A DNA stretch of 64,000 nt from Conus ventricosus. Taxonomy: Eukaryota; Mollusca; Gastropoda; Neogastropoda; Conidae. Within the stretch, counting starts at the first letter, position 1. Every line of letters starts with the position of its first letter. The DNA is taken from assembly GCA_018398815.1 (NCBI GenBank), contig CM031595.1:135638603-135702602 (forward strand), in the 5' to 3' direction. Position numbers and translations under genes: made by a program. The notes beneath the pieces were generated by a model, which was not told the DNA's origin, made no database searches, and was given only the letters and a program-made list of their open reading frames with translations. Below are positions 1-12,372 of the stretch, piece after piece.

Positions 1-1126
1 TGTATGAGTGAAACGTCGGAGACAGGGTCGTTAATTTCTTGTTGTATGAGTGAAACGTCGGAGACAGGGTAATCAATTTCTTGTTGAATGAATGAAACGG
101 TGGAGACAGGGTCGTCAATTTCTTGTTGTATGAGTGAAACGGCGGAGACATGGTTATTATTTTTTGTTGTTGTTGTTGATGAATGAAACGTTCAGTTTCT
201 TGTTGTATGAATGAAACGGCGGAGACAGGGTCGTCAATTTCTTGTTGTATGAGTGAAACGGCGAAGACAGTGTCGTCAATTTTTGCTGTTGTTGGAGTGA
301 AAAGGTGGAGAGAGGGCAATCATTTTCTCGTTGTCGCAAAAGTAAAACGGTGGAGTGAGAATTACCGTTTCTTTCTTCTTTTTGTTTGTTTGTTTGTTTG
401 TTTTTGTTTGTTTGTTTGTTACTGTAAGATTGAAAAGGTGCAGAGAGAATTGTTGATTTCTTTTGTAAGAGTGATAACGTGGAGTGAGGCTTGTCATTTT
501 CTTGAGATAAGAGTGAAGCGGTGGAGAGAAGACCTGTTATCCATTCGATGTCGTAGGAGTGAAATGGTAGAGACTTGTCATTTTCTCGTTGTTGTTAAGA
601 AAAACACAGTGAAAAGAGAAATTGTCATTTTCTCGTTGTTTTTAAGAGTGAACGGTAGAGAGGGAATTGTCATTTTCTTTTTTGACCGTTAAGAGTGAAA
701 CGGTAGAGGGAAAATTGTCGTTTTGTCGTCGTTAGGATGAAACGATAGAGAGAGAATTATCATCTTCTATTTTTAATCGTTAAGAGTGAAACGATGAGAG
801 AGAAATTTGTCATTTTCTTGTCGTATAGAGTGAAACGGTAGGGAGAGAATTATCATTTCCTTGTCGTCGTAATAGCGTAACGGTCGAGAGAGGATTGTTA
901 ATTTCTCGTTGTAGTAAACATGAAATGGTAGAGAGAGAACGATCATTTTCTCGCCGTCGTTAAGAGTGAAACGTTAGAGAGGGAATTGCCATTTTCTTGT
1001 TTCTTAAGAAAGTAAAGGTCGAGAGAGGATTGTTATGTTCTTGTCGGAAGAGTGAAACGGTTGAGAGAGGATTGTCATTTTCTTGCTGTCATAAGAGAGA
1101 GAAGACTGTCATAAAAAAAAGAAAAT
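1..1126. repeat. Degenerate minisatellite, about 42-bp unit
   Basis: Recurrent GTGAAACGGTGGAGAGAG followed by a TCATTTTCTTGTTGT-like half. The first two units are 42 bp and nearly identical; later units drift to about 40-60 bp. Long open frames through it are repeat artefacts. Confidence 0.85.
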
Positions 1127-1305
1127 TCCTGATGGGGAAAAGGGGAGAGCAATTTTCTTATTGATGCTCAGTGAAGTGTCCCCGTCTCACGGCCTGTGAA
1201 AGTACTTGTTCAGGACATTCAGCGACGAAGAAAAACCCAAGAGAGAGTCATCATACACAGTCAAGTGTCAGCCTATTCAAGGGTGCGTCTTTGAAAGTGT
1301 AGTTT

Positions 1306-1306
1306 G

Positions 1307-1355
<49 letters not shown>

Positions 1356-1510
1356 TGTGTGTGTGTGTGTGCGTGGTCGTGTGCGTGCGTGCGTGGTGGG
1401 GCTGCGTGCGTGCGTGCGTGGTGTGGTGGTGGTTGGTGGTGCGTGCGTGCGTGCGTGCGTGTCGTGCGTGCGGGTGGTGGGGGGTGTGTGTGTGTGTGTG
1501 TGTGTGAAAC
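1306..1510. repeat. TG / TGCG compound microsatellite
   Basis: Runs of GT interrupted by GTGC and GGTGGT blocks. Confidence 0.95.
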
Positions 1511-2399
1511 AGTACCAATATCTGTATCCCACAGACTCTGACGCCAGGATATATCAGAAAAGAAAATGCAGAATAAAACCCTCACAAACCAAAGTCCATG
1601 CCAATAGCGTCAGCGTCATTATTTAGCCTTCGTCTTCGTCTATTATGGAAAAATGAACTTGTTGTAAACTGTGTGGCACCATCTGCAGACGATCAAACAG
1701 AAAATCAGCGGCAAGAAAGTAGAACTAATAAACACAATATCTTTCTACTGCAGAAAATTTAATGGGCTCCTGTTTGCGGTCATTGAGTATTTTATTCACC
1801 ATTGTAGGCTTTTTATGGTTATCATGTCATTTTATTCACAAAACAATGAATAAATATTTGCACTTATATTCGTCACTGTTTACATTCTGTAAATAATCGG
1901 CAAAACCTTCGAACAATGACATCTGCGCAAGCTGTCTGTGACAGCGATATCTTCATTTGTACAGCTGTTCGCAAAGGAAATAACCCTATTTACTTTGAAA
2001 AAAATAATGTTGACAGGCCTAATTCCAGCGATGTACAGGTAAGAAGAAAAACTCCAAAGAATATGGTGAAAGGAAGCTCTGTATAGAGACATGTTTGGGC
2101 AAAACATATTTTATATCCTTACAAAACGCTCGTTTGATTTTCTTTTGTGTCTGTCAAATTGTTGATCGTCAAGGAGGAGAGAGAAATCGCCTGAATGGAC
2201 AGCGAAGGAAAACAAACAAAAATCAGACCTCTATAGGTGCCAGACCTGTTCCTAACAGTCTCTGAAAGCACAGAGATGGACTTTACGTCAGCTGTGTCAT
2301 TTCTACACTTGGAATTCCACCCTCGCTCATCCTTTCATGACATGATTGACTTATGAAATGTTTATGTATGCCTATGTGATGTTTATGTATGTCCAGTTT
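1511..2399. other. No recognisable feature
   Basis: Unique-looking AT-rich sequence; the short open frames have no family resemblance. Confidence 0.5.
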
Positions 2400-2495
2400 T
2401 GTGTGTGTGCGTGTGTGTGTGTATGTGTGTGTGCGTGTGTGTGTGTGTAGTTGTGTGTGTGGTGTGTGTGTGTTGTGTGTGTGTGTGTGTGTGAG
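2400..2495. repeat. TG microsatellite
   Basis: Imperfect GT repeat with GC, TA and TTG interruptions. Confidence 0.95.
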
Positions 2496-2829
2496 CAATA
2501 CGTTATAATGAGATTGCTTACTATTTTCTAAAAAAAAAAAAGAAGAAATTTTTTTTTTTTTTACTTTTAGCTTGTTTAATTTTGTCAAATCGAACGTATT
2601 TGTTCCTTTTGGTTATTGTAATTTTGAGGGCATAGTGTAAAAAAACCTTCCAGCTTATCTATTCACCCTCATTAAAGATTTCGAGTTTCGATTTCGAGTT
2701 TCCTTATACCCCCTACCGCACCCTTCCTCCCCCTCCGCCAACATCCTCCATCGCCTCTAAATCTGTCATTGTACACCCTGGCTTTCTTGATCAAAGAGAT
2801 GAATCTGTCGTGGTTCTGGTGTGTATTTT

Positions 2830-3480
2830 CAAACAGTTGGTCTTCTTTACATCATTTATTAAAAGTCGTTTACGTTTCGTTAGTAAGTATCACCATCGGG
2901 CAACCTCACAACTAGTTAATAATTGCTTTCATCATGTCAGAATCATCGAATGCTCCTTTTTTGTGTAGGGTCTGCATATTTCAAATTGTTCGGCTTCTCT
3001 GGAACATCTTTTGCTATTACATTTTGAAAGCACTATTGGCAAAAACAACTTACACTACAAACAGCTTGCCTTCTTTGCATCACCGAAATCTTTTTCCCTT
3101 GAAAACTATGAAAGAAAAGCCGACGAGAGTGACTTCTTTGAACAAGGATTTACCACTTTTGTGTGGAAAGCATGATCAATGACGGCGATATATTCTTAAA
3201 AGAGATCTTCTTTGATACAACCATGAACAGGCTAAAAGCTTTGAGGCGCAGCACATGTTTTAAACAGCCTGCCTTCTTTGGGCCAGTGTCGGGCCTATTT
3301 TGGCTTTTTGAAAACCACCATCCATTGACAGCAGAGTGTGGGTGGATCAGCTTACCTTCTCCCGATCAGGTTTGAGTGTGTTCCTTTGGAACGCTGGATC
3401 ACTGACAGTAGTGTTTCCTTGAAACACACTGCCTTCTCTGCGCAGTGTTCAGGCTAGCTTGTTCCTTTTTGAAAGCCTTG
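2830..3480. repeat. Degenerate long-period tandem repeat
   Basis: The motif AAACAGCNTGCCTTCTTTG, followed downstream by a CTTTTTGAAAA-like block, recurs at about 2,833, 3,059, 3,262 and 3,421, spaced about 160-220 bp. The copies are strongly diverged. Confidence 0.5.
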
Positions 3481-5040
3481 TCCACAAAAATAGCAGAGGG
3501 ACATGGTACGACATGGGTCCCTTGCTTCAACAGCTCTCAGCATTGAAACTATGGGCGGTGTGAAAACCAGATCACGTCCATATGTCTGACAGAATTGAAT
3601 CACACCATTATTGAAGCAGAAACTCGGTCGTTTATCTGTCTGAAATGATCATTCATTTATTTTTTTCAAAACAAAAAATATCTTCCCCTGCACACGGGTC
3701 AACCTGGGAAACAAACCGGGTATCACGGGCATTCCTTGCATCACGAATTGCTGGCAGACTGTGATAATAAAACACAAACAGACTGCCATACGAGCGACAT
3801 CATTGCTAAACAACATGATTTTGTTGCATGGAAATTAGTAGTTCAAATCAAAGAAATGTGCTTAATCAATTTCAAGTACCATCTTGGCTTACTTTCTTGC
3901 ACATTGCAAGCATGGGGAAAAAAAGAAAAAAAAAGAAGAAAAAAAAGAAACCGCCTTAACAATAATGATATCAAAACACTTGATGATTCGTTTCAAACGA
4001 ATCGCTCCTTATTGTCACTAATTGAAACATATATAGAAATATGTGCAGCATCCTGTAGTAGTGTGGAAAAGAAACGTGAAAGAATATGAACAATTGGATA
4101 AATTTATATTTGTGCTTTACACTATGAGTGGTCACTCGGAAGGACATGAAGGATATGTGACCTCTCGGGCTCAATCTACAACTAGTCTATTGCTCAAATC
4201 GGGTGTTATAAAATGTTGCACCTCGCTAACTGCTAAAAGCCTCAAAGGAAGCCCCCATCTTTATAATATGCTCAATTCTCTTGGCACCATCTCAGAAAGC
4301 AATCACACTGAATCCAGTCTTCACCAGTAGTGGGTGAACATACATCTCATCACAGGAAAGACCTGGATCATCTGCAGTAATACATTTCTGCGGTGACTTT
4401 GAGTATCTTACCTTTGAACTTGCTCCGCTCATTCCCATTCATTTCTGTCATCATTGGCACTTGTTCTACTGTCGTCTATGTTTACCCCCCCCCCCCCCCC
4501 CCCCCTCCTTTCCGACTTCTCTCCGCGTCCCCTTCTTTCTTTTTCGCCCCTTGCTGACACAGCTTTCAGACATCTTTTTTTTTGTTTCCCTCATTGCTGT
4601 AATTCAAGAGAAAGCAATATTGAGGACAAGCCTTGGCTCTAAATTCAGCTAGGAAGAACAAAAGCAGATTTGAAACTAGAGTGCAGTTAATAGGGCAAGA
4701 CAGGCAGGTATGCTGGGTATGATGGGCCTATGCCAATATTGCCCCAACAGAGAAAAACCATCCTACCCCGGCCTCACACATGGAGATTCTCCCAGACATG
4801 CAGAATCTGGTAAGCAACAGCCCAGACTTTCAGTCCTTCGAATGGGTCTTTAAACTGAGATTCCGTGTATGAACACTCGCATAACATCTTGCACACACGT
4901 AAAATCCTATCACCAACTTTGGGAAGAGAAGGCAGTTTGGCCGTTGGTATGGATGACACGTTATACATAGCATGCACCCTGAGTGAGAAATGGAAAGAAT
5001 GAAAGAAGTAAGGAAATTGAGTGAACGATATCGACTGGAT
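3481..5040. other. No recognisable gene; C homopolymer
   Basis: Nothing coding recognised. A C run of about 20 bases sits at 4,484-4,505. Confidence 0.5.
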
Positions 5041-5205
5041 GACACGGGAAACGACTGAATAAAGCGCCAGCTGGCTGCTCTTCAGTCGGCACTAACCAGG
5101 TAGGCAGCCCGTTGTGTAAACGAGTGTGGATTGTAAAGCGCTTAGAGCTTGGTCTCTAGCCGAGGATAGGCGATATACAAATATCCATAATGATAATAAT
5201 TTATC
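5041..5205 (+). mobile_element. SINE/LINE 3'-tail relic (GTAAAGCGCTTAGAGC type)
   Basis: The sequence GTAAAGCGCTTAGAGC, then GGCGATATACAAATATCC, then an ATAATGATAATAATT tail is the familiar 3' end of invertebrate CR1/L2-type LINEs and their SINE partners. No coding part is present. Compare the LINE tail at 28,884. Confidence 0.6.
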
Positions 5206-5869
5206 ATGAATACAGACAAATGGAAAAGCAATCCAGCCACAACGCATCTGCTGATCTTCACTGTTCGATCTTTACGAGGACAGCAAACTGAATATAACAA
5301 AAAAGAAATCTGTGACAGTAATGTAATTTTTTTTTTTTTAAAGCGGATTCTTCTAAAGGTCGCAGAAGTTTCCGTCCAGGTTGTTACGTCCCTTGCAAGC
5401 ATCTATTCATGCATGCACACCATAACCGTCTTCATGCCACGAACCCCCTGTCCCTTATTACCCCATGCGCCCATCGTACCCTGTGTTCCACTACAATACA
5501 CATATTGAGGGGGGGGGGGGGGGGGGGGGTTATGTTTTTTTAAATATTTTTCTTTTTGTACAGAGCTCCATTTTTGAGTCATCTTTTGCCTCTGATGTTC
5601 CTATTATTCATTCATCATTCACAGTTACAACAGTATGTAAACTTACTTTAACCGTCCACCGTTTGGAAATTAGTTCACATAATGATCAGAAACAACAAGC
5701 ATGCAACACTGAGCAACCATGTCGTTCTCGCCGTTCATTCTGAAGACGTAGTTGTGGCTCCCCACTTGAGACGTAGAATGACGACTTCAAACACTTTTTG
5801 AACCGTATGACACTTTTTTTTATTTGGGGGGGGGGGGGGGGGGGGGGGGGGGTAGGTGATCAGCCTGGC
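5206..5869. other. No gene; two long G homopolymers
   Basis: G runs at about 5,509-5,529 and 5,826-5,852; nothing else recognised. Confidence 0.6.
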
Positions 5870-6660
5870 TATCACAGCGGTGCCCCACTGGAGCCCAAAC
5901 TAATGATGTGTTGGGCCCACCACCCAGACAGGCTTCGGCTTCCGAGGGTCGACAACAGCAAGACGAATCCCCACAGCCGCGTCCCGCAATAGCCTCCCCT
6001 CGTCGTCTGTTGCGAAATGAATTACCTCCCCTCGCCATCTGTAGAACAAACCGACAGATCGGCTCTGTAAAGATAAATCACTTGCAAATTCTGCCTCACT
6101 GCTCGGCCATAGCGTGCGTTCGCCTAATGACCTGCATCAGTCAACGATGGAATAATCACCATCGCCGCTTGGTTCGCTTGGCTGAATTTCAGCTTCATCG
6201 AATTTTTCTCCAGCAGCAGTCTCTGGCGTTGAGCTGATGTGGGCGCCATGTCACAGTTCGGAACGACTCGGCCAGTCACAAAGAGTCGGTAATGACGGCA
6301 AATGTGGCACGGCATTAAACCCAATTACTCCCGTTTAAATGCTGTAATTGGGATGGGGATTCACCACGGGGCTCTTGCGTCAGTTTGGGGAAAACGATCG
6401 CAGACCCGCTGCTCCTGTTGAACGTCTGTCATGGCTGGCCTCCGCAGGGGGTGAGCAGGACAGCGTCTGATCTTATGGGCTCGTCCCCAAGTTAGTGGAG
6501 TCAACAGTTTGGCTTCGAAACCAAGGAGCCAGGCCGTTTACCTTTGTTGCATTTGGCCCCCAACCCCGGCCACAACTCTGTACTCCCATCCTAACCCTAC
6601 CCTGTCGCCCCCACAAAGAAAACAGAATGGGAATGTTTCCAAAAAGACTGGGTAAGAACG
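5870..6660. other. Unidentified GC-richer block, possibly a dispersed repeat
   Basis: Composition differs from its neighbours, with no plausible splice-linked coding frame. It looks like an old dispersed element but I cannot name it. Confidence 0.3.
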
Positions 6661-8080
6661 ATTTGCGACAGGCATGCCATATTTGAGGACTCTCTATTAA
6701 AAAAAAATCTGCTATCATTTCATTTTTTTTTTCAAAGCAGATGAAGCAGGTCTGAAAGGATTCCCGTAGCGCCATCATACTGGTTCTAGCTGACACGCGT
6801 TGGCCCCAGTATTTAGCGAAGATTGTTTATTGAAAAAAAAAAAGGAAGAAAGAAAGAAAGAAAGAAAAACCTGTTATTCCAGGGAGGACTGGGTGGAAGG
6901 TGGGGGAAGGAACACTCACTATTGGTGTAACGCAGTTCATAGCTCTCCCCCTCCCCTGCCACCCTCCTAATCTGACACGTTTCCAGGACGGCGTACTAGA
7001 ACTACCATCAGGCCAAAAAGTTCACCCCCCCCCTTTATCCCCCTCACCCCCCCCCCCCCCCCCCTTTCCAATTATTGTAACGTCCTTGCCTGCAGCAGAC
7101 GCTCTCAATGGAGCTCGGTCCACACCCTTTAATCATGAGGGCGATTTGTGTCACCGAGTGTGTCAGTTTAGTTCAGAGTATTATCATTATTGATTAGCCA
7201 TAGCCCCAGCAGGGCCTCTTTAGGGCTGTCAACATTATAGGGGAAAAACGTCACATTGTGAATAAGAATCAAACATCAAAGACATCATCTACAGTCATTA
7301 CAGGAGTGAGTCAGTGCATCGGGGTTCTCCACGTGGCGTCAACTCTGGTTTGCCGTCTACTCTCTCTCATAAAAAAAAAGGTTTTGGCACTCACGACGTG
7401 CACACAACGACAAGACAAGCCTCATAGTTGATGCAATGTTGTACTGTAATACAGTGATAGGTAATACGACACAGGGGCGGATCTGTTCGCGAGAATGGGG
7501 ACTTGAGAGGGGGTGGAGCGAAGTGAGGGGGAGGTGCGAGGTGTATGGGTTACATTCTCTTAAAGGCCCTAATCGCAACTGTTGAATAAAAAGATGGGAA
7601 CCAGAGGCGGAACAGGATTTTTTTTTTAAATGTTAAAAAAAAATTAATTGTCGTTGCCTGAGTAATCACACAGGACTTTCTCAGGACTGGCAACACACAA
7701 GCGCACGCGCGCGCGCGCGCGCGCACACACACACACACACGACACACACACCGGTTCATCTTGAAAAAGTAAGAAACAGTAAAGACCAAAGTGATCAACA
7801 ATTGACACAGTTTTTGAGATGGCGGCCGCTCAACTGTTGACATCATTAAGGTGGATAAGACCAGGATGTGCTGAGAGCGCAAGGCATCCCCCTTGTTTTT
7901 TTGACATCCAGAGAAAAAACAAACTAGCAAAAAACACCGCCCCATGGACAAACGAACGCTGCAGAGACAGCTAGATCTATCTAAAAAAAGGCTGACATGT
8001 GACGGCATACAAGTGTAACAGAGTTTCCTAAACGAAGACGTGAGAATAATCAATAAAGGCTAAAAACCAAGTTCATGATA
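6661..8080. other. No gene; simple repeats
   Basis: C-rich tract at 7,024-7,063 and a compound CG/CA microsatellite at 7,700-7,756. The rest is unrecognised. Confidence 0.55.
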
Positions 8081-8081
8081 A

Positions 8082-8206
8082 GAAAGAAAGAAAGAAAGAG
8101 AGAAAAGAAGAAGAAGAAGAAGAAGAAGAAGAAGAAGAGAGATGATGATGATGATGATGATGATCTTTATTTCTAAGGGTAACAGATAAGCAAACACATG
8201 CTTTTT

Positions 8207-8266
<60 letters not shown>
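8082..8266. repeat. AAG, GAT and AG microsatellites
   Basis: (AAG)n at 8,106-8,138, (GAT)n at 8,142-8,165 and (AG)n at 8,210-8,266. Confidence 0.95.
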
Positions 8267-8269
<3 letters not shown>

Positions 8270-8930
8270 CAGCACACTAGCACACAAGTTCCAGACGACC
8301 GGGGAACTTTTTGTCCTGAAGGAGACCCCGGGATCCCCACAGGAACTGCAAAGGGGCACAAGGGGGAATGCAGTGGAAGGCCATTATTACCAAGTAGCTC
8401 CAGCTTCTAACATAAGTGACTGATGACAGGAACAGGAAGGAAAGGGATGCAAGAATGGGTTAGGGGGCATCTTTTAGTCCTGCAAAGCAAATGATGAATG
8501 TACCCATTTCTCACTCAGTTCCCTCTCCGACATTAAACCGCTTCTTCCCTTCTTCTTCTTGTTTTTCCTCCTCCTCCTGCTCCTTCTTATTCTTTTCGGG
8601 ACAGGGTATGGGGGTGTGTGGGGGTGGGGTATAGGGAGTTGTTTTCATTTGATTATTCGGTAGAGGGAGAAGGTTCTGGTGCCTCATATCAAGCCCGTCT
8701 GAACCATCCTGTTCTATCCAAGGGGAATTAATTTTGGTTAGTCCATCTTGTTTTCTTCCAGTCAGACAACCCCCGCCCTTCATCCCATTTCCTCCCCACC
8801 CCTGTCTGGGCTACGGAAATCCCAAAGCGTGCATAGCCACCTCCACCCGCCTCCATCTAACACGAGCACTTTCAATGTCATTATAGCCTTGCCGACCGCA
8901 CAGGGTCCTTTCAGGACAGCCGTCACGGAG

Positions 8931-8931
<1 letters not shown>

Positions 8932-9002
<71 letters not shown>

Positions 9003-9262
9003 AGGGAGGGAGGAGAGAGAGAGGGAGAGTGGGGGGGAGGAGAGAGGGAAGGGGGAGGGAAGCAAAGGAAAAAAGGAAGGCAAGCACGGAGGGAGGGAAA
9101 GAGGGAGACAGCGAGAGAGAGAGAGAGAGGGGGGGGGGGGGGGGGGGAGGGAGATAGAGAGGGAGGGAGAGAGAAAGGGAGAGATGGAGGAAGGGACGGA
9201 GTGGGGGGGGGGGGGGGGGAGAGAGACAGAGAGACAGAGAGACAGAGAGAGAGAGGAGAGAG
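8932..9262. repeat. Polypurine tract (GA)n with G runs
   Basis: About 330 bases almost free of pyrimidines on the plus strand: (GA)n, GGGA blocks, and two long G runs near 9,129-9,147 and 9,204-9,219. Confidence 0.95.
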
Positions 9263-9591
9263 AGCAAACAAAAACTATCTACAGACGCCAGTCAGTGAAG
9301 ATGGACGAAAAAAAAAGAAATCAACATAAACGCATTCATTAGAGAGAGAGAGGGGACATTACCAGCACAGAATACCAGAAGAAGGGGGTACAATTCATAT
9401 TGAAAGAGCCCATGCCATCCCCACATGCGGTCCCTCGGGAAATTGTAAGAGCATAGAGATTACACACCCATGAATTATGAAGTAAACCGAGTATCCTGCT
9501 CGAGAAACGACACAGCAGGGCAACTGAATGTCAGCCACCTATTCGTTAAGAACACACTTGGAGAGTCTGATTTCTTCTCCCATCTTAACGT

Positions 9592-9656
9592 GGTGACAGC
9601 CCTGATGTGGCCCTTTGCGGTCGGCTGGGCTATAAGCAATATTATCTTATCTTATC
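9592..9656 (+). repeat. Dispersed repeat, copy 1 (GGCCCTTTGCGGTCGGCTGG)
   Basis: About 52 bp that recur almost identically at 55,113-55,166, both ending in a TTATCTTATCT tail. Probably the 3' end of a SINE. Confidence 0.7.
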
Positions 9657-9924
9657 TTCTCCCATCTTACTTCTATACATTGTTCAAAAACTGTCCAGTC
9701 GTCCCCGAGTCTCTCAGAGGCGAAGGGGCATTGCGATGATAAACGGTGCGCCTGTTGTCTTCATCACAGACAGTTGTGATAAAGAGCATGGGTTACGGCA
9801 AAATTCTTCCCACTCAGCAAAGTGATCTGTCCACCCCTGCTTCTCTCTGCACTGTGTTCTCTGTCCCCGCACCAGTCCTTAATGGATCGTCTGGGACAGT
9901 CTGCTTGATCTTTTCCCAACACTT

Positions 9925-10090
9925 TATTTTTCTAATCAAACTCCGCCGAACGAAAGTGACAAACAAATTACAAGATAAAACACGACGCGTTTCGACTTAT
10001 TTGGTCTTCTTCAAGCAAGACAAACAACATTCAAGACAATCCCGCCTTGGCTTAAGGCTGTGTCAGGCCAATTGACATAGGCTAGAACAC
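9925..10090 (-). mobile_element. Retroelement relic with hammerhead-like motif
   Basis: The minus strand reads AAGAAGACC, AAATAA, then GTCGAAACGCGTCGTG (9,981-10,014), which resembles the stem II-GAAAC-GCGUC end of hammerhead ribozymes in Penelope-like elements. The CUGAUGA half is degenerate. No coding part is visible. Confidence 0.35.
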
Positions 10091-10185
10091 CAAGGCTACA
10101 TCAAAATGTTGTCATGCTCTGCATACTTATGCGAGGATGTCTTCAGTTGTGACAAGCTTCTAGCATAACACCATCATTCCAAAAT

Positions 10186-10262
10186 CCCACGAAGTCGGAG
10201 TGTGGCTGCCCATGTGGCGGGGTAATCAAAAACGGTCACACACGTAATGTTCTCACCCCCAG
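10186..10262 (+). repeat. SINE-like dispersed repeat, copy A
   Basis: Shares CGAAG-(n)-GGAGT-TGGCTGCC, ATGGCGGG-TAA and GGTCA-ACAC blocks with 13,373-13,440. I recall this type of repeat as common in marine gastropods; that is from memory, not a search. Confidence 0.55.
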
Positions 10263-10779
10263 CTGATGCCTTTGTACCATAGTGTTCAAGTACTTAGGCT
10301 GTTTGGATGATCCCTGGAGTCTTTTAGCCAGAGTACGTCAACAACAACAAAACCAACAATTCAAGACTATGAAAGCGAAAAAACGAACAATCACTTATCC
10401 TAAGTTTGATTCAGTTTCCGCCCGCAATCACCTCACTTTGAAACTAACTTTAATTCTTTTTAAAATCTCATTTCATGATTTCCATGGAAACGGCAGACAT
10501 AAGACGGCCCTAACCTCACATTTGAGTCGGCAATGAAGTTGTTCCCATTCGCCGGAAACCAACTTAATCAGAAACAAACGAAAATAGTCAATATGACGCG
10601 TTTGTGGGGGCCATTGGCTCGTTTGAATAAGCGAGAGCGTGTGCACAGGTGTTGCTCAAACGTGCAGTTGTTCGACCTGAAATGTTTACGTTTTGAGCTT
10701 GGACTGTAGTACAGACAAAACGAACACATACAACAACTGGTATAAATTTGTATTTAAGGTAATGTCATACATATTTGTG

Positions 10780-11003
10780 CACCTGATATAATATCCCTAA
10801 TGCATAAATCTATACAGCTATTACTAGCTTAGTGTACGTCTATTGATGACAAAAATCGCGCTATACGTTTACTTAACTTTCCCATGGTTGACAAGACAAG
10901 ACAAATTTTGTGAACATGATTGTAATTTGAAACTTTCATGATTTGGTCGGTCTGCGCTATTTCTCTTTGTGATGTCGGAAATATGGAAACAGAAATGTGT
11001 TTT
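10780..11003. repeat. Direct duplication, copy 1 (partner 11,435-11,650)
   Basis: Same order of blocks as the partner: AAATCTAT-CAGCTATTACTA, GATGACAAAAATCGC, TTACT-AACTTTC, ATTTGGTC-GTCTG and AATATGGAAACA. Diverged. Confidence 0.7.
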
Positions 11004-11434
11004 CTTTTGAACAATGGCAGGTAGGGCCAAGGAAGGAAGATAGTCACTTCATTCAAATTCGTTCATGGCCAGCTACATGTCCTCCAGAGAGAGAGAGAGA
11101 GAGAGATTACGTATCTCTGCAGACTCTCTCACAGTTAGTAAATTGCTTTGTAGCTAAGAAGCCAAAACCAGTGTTTTCAGAAGCAGAAACAACATATTAG
11201 GCTGATACACCTATCTTGGCTTCCTCAACCTGGACCAAAGGTCTTCTTAGTTATTCACATACTGTTTGTTAGTCCTGGAGATTTGAACGATAAACATCAC
11301 TGCAGTGCCGCTTTGAATCAGTGACAAAGCACTGATGTGTAATATGGAAACCCGTGTTCCAAATTTACACGAATTTTGAAAATAAGTAGAAATTAGATAA
11401 ATCATCGAAAAACAAATTGCTGCACTAGAAATCG

Positions 11435-11650
11435 AAATGATAGTCCTCCTGATGTACAAATCTATCCAGCTATTACTAATGTAATACACGTCTTTCGATG
11501 ACAAAAATCGCTTGCGTGTTTTACTCAACTTTCACATAGTTTACAGACACCATGAGACAAATCTCGTAATGCTGATCATTAATCCCAAGCTTGCGTAATT
11601 TGGTCAGTCTGTGATATTCCTGTGTGTGGGATTAGAAATATGGAAACATG
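11435..11650. repeat. Direct duplication, copy 2
   Basis: Diverged second copy of 10,780-11,003, about 650 bp further on; not coding. Confidence 0.7.
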
Positions 11651-11689
11651 TGAATTATCTATTCGACCTGTGTTAAGGGTATGTATGAC

Positions 11690-12372
11690 ATACAAGTCAG
11701 TTATGACAAATGTCAACATCATGTTAATTACAGACAGGAGCGACCTTTGTGTTAGTGTCACCTTTACATTTCTGTCAATGATAGAGAAGTGTGACCATTG
11801 TCTTGATTATAGGTATATATTACATTTACATCTATGTTAATGAAAGACAAGTGTGACCAGTGTGTCAAGTACAGACAAGCATCACATTTATATCTATGCT
11901 AACGATAGACAAGTGTGACAAGTGTGCTGAAGGCAGACAAACATCACCTTTATGTTCATGATAAGACAAGTGTGACCTATACATCAATTATTGAAAAGCA
12001 TCACCTTTCATCTATTCTTACTGACAGGCACATGTGACCAATGTGTCATTTATAGACATGTCTCATCTTTATATCTATGTTAATGATAGACGAGTGTGAC
12101 CAATCTGTCAATTATGGACAAGTGTCATCTTTATTTCTATGTAAATGATGGACACATGTGACCAATGTGACATTTAAAGGCAAGTGTCACCTTTATATCT
12201 GTGTTAATGATAGACGAGTATGACCAATGTGTCAATTATGGACACACGTCACCTTTATATCTGTTAATGAGAAACAAGTGTGACCAATGTGTCAATTATA
12301 GACACACGTCACCTTTATATCTGTTAATGAGAAACAAGTGTGACTAATGTGTCAATTATAGACAGACAAGTG
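11690..12372. repeat. Minisatellite, about 60-bp unit
   Basis: Units contain GTCACCTTTATATCTGTTAA, then GACAAGTGTGACCAATGTGT and CAATTATAGACA. The last two units (from 12,248 and 12,308) are 60 bp and nearly identical; earlier units are more diverged, so homogenisation is strongest at the right end. Confidence 0.85.

Noticed and set aside
183..692. 169-codon plus-strand frame at the window start
   Set aside because: Runs through a degenerate minisatellite; composition follows the repeat unit.
1251..1626. Open frames of Cys-Val or His-Thr repeats
   Set aside because: Translations of the TG/CA microsatellite; the same applies at 8.2, 9.0, 19.5-20.5, 38.0, 48.2, 51.0, 51.4 and 60.4 kb.
3163..3375. 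70-codon frame in a GC-balanced stretch
   Set aside because: Lies within a degenerate long-period repeat; no similarity recognised.
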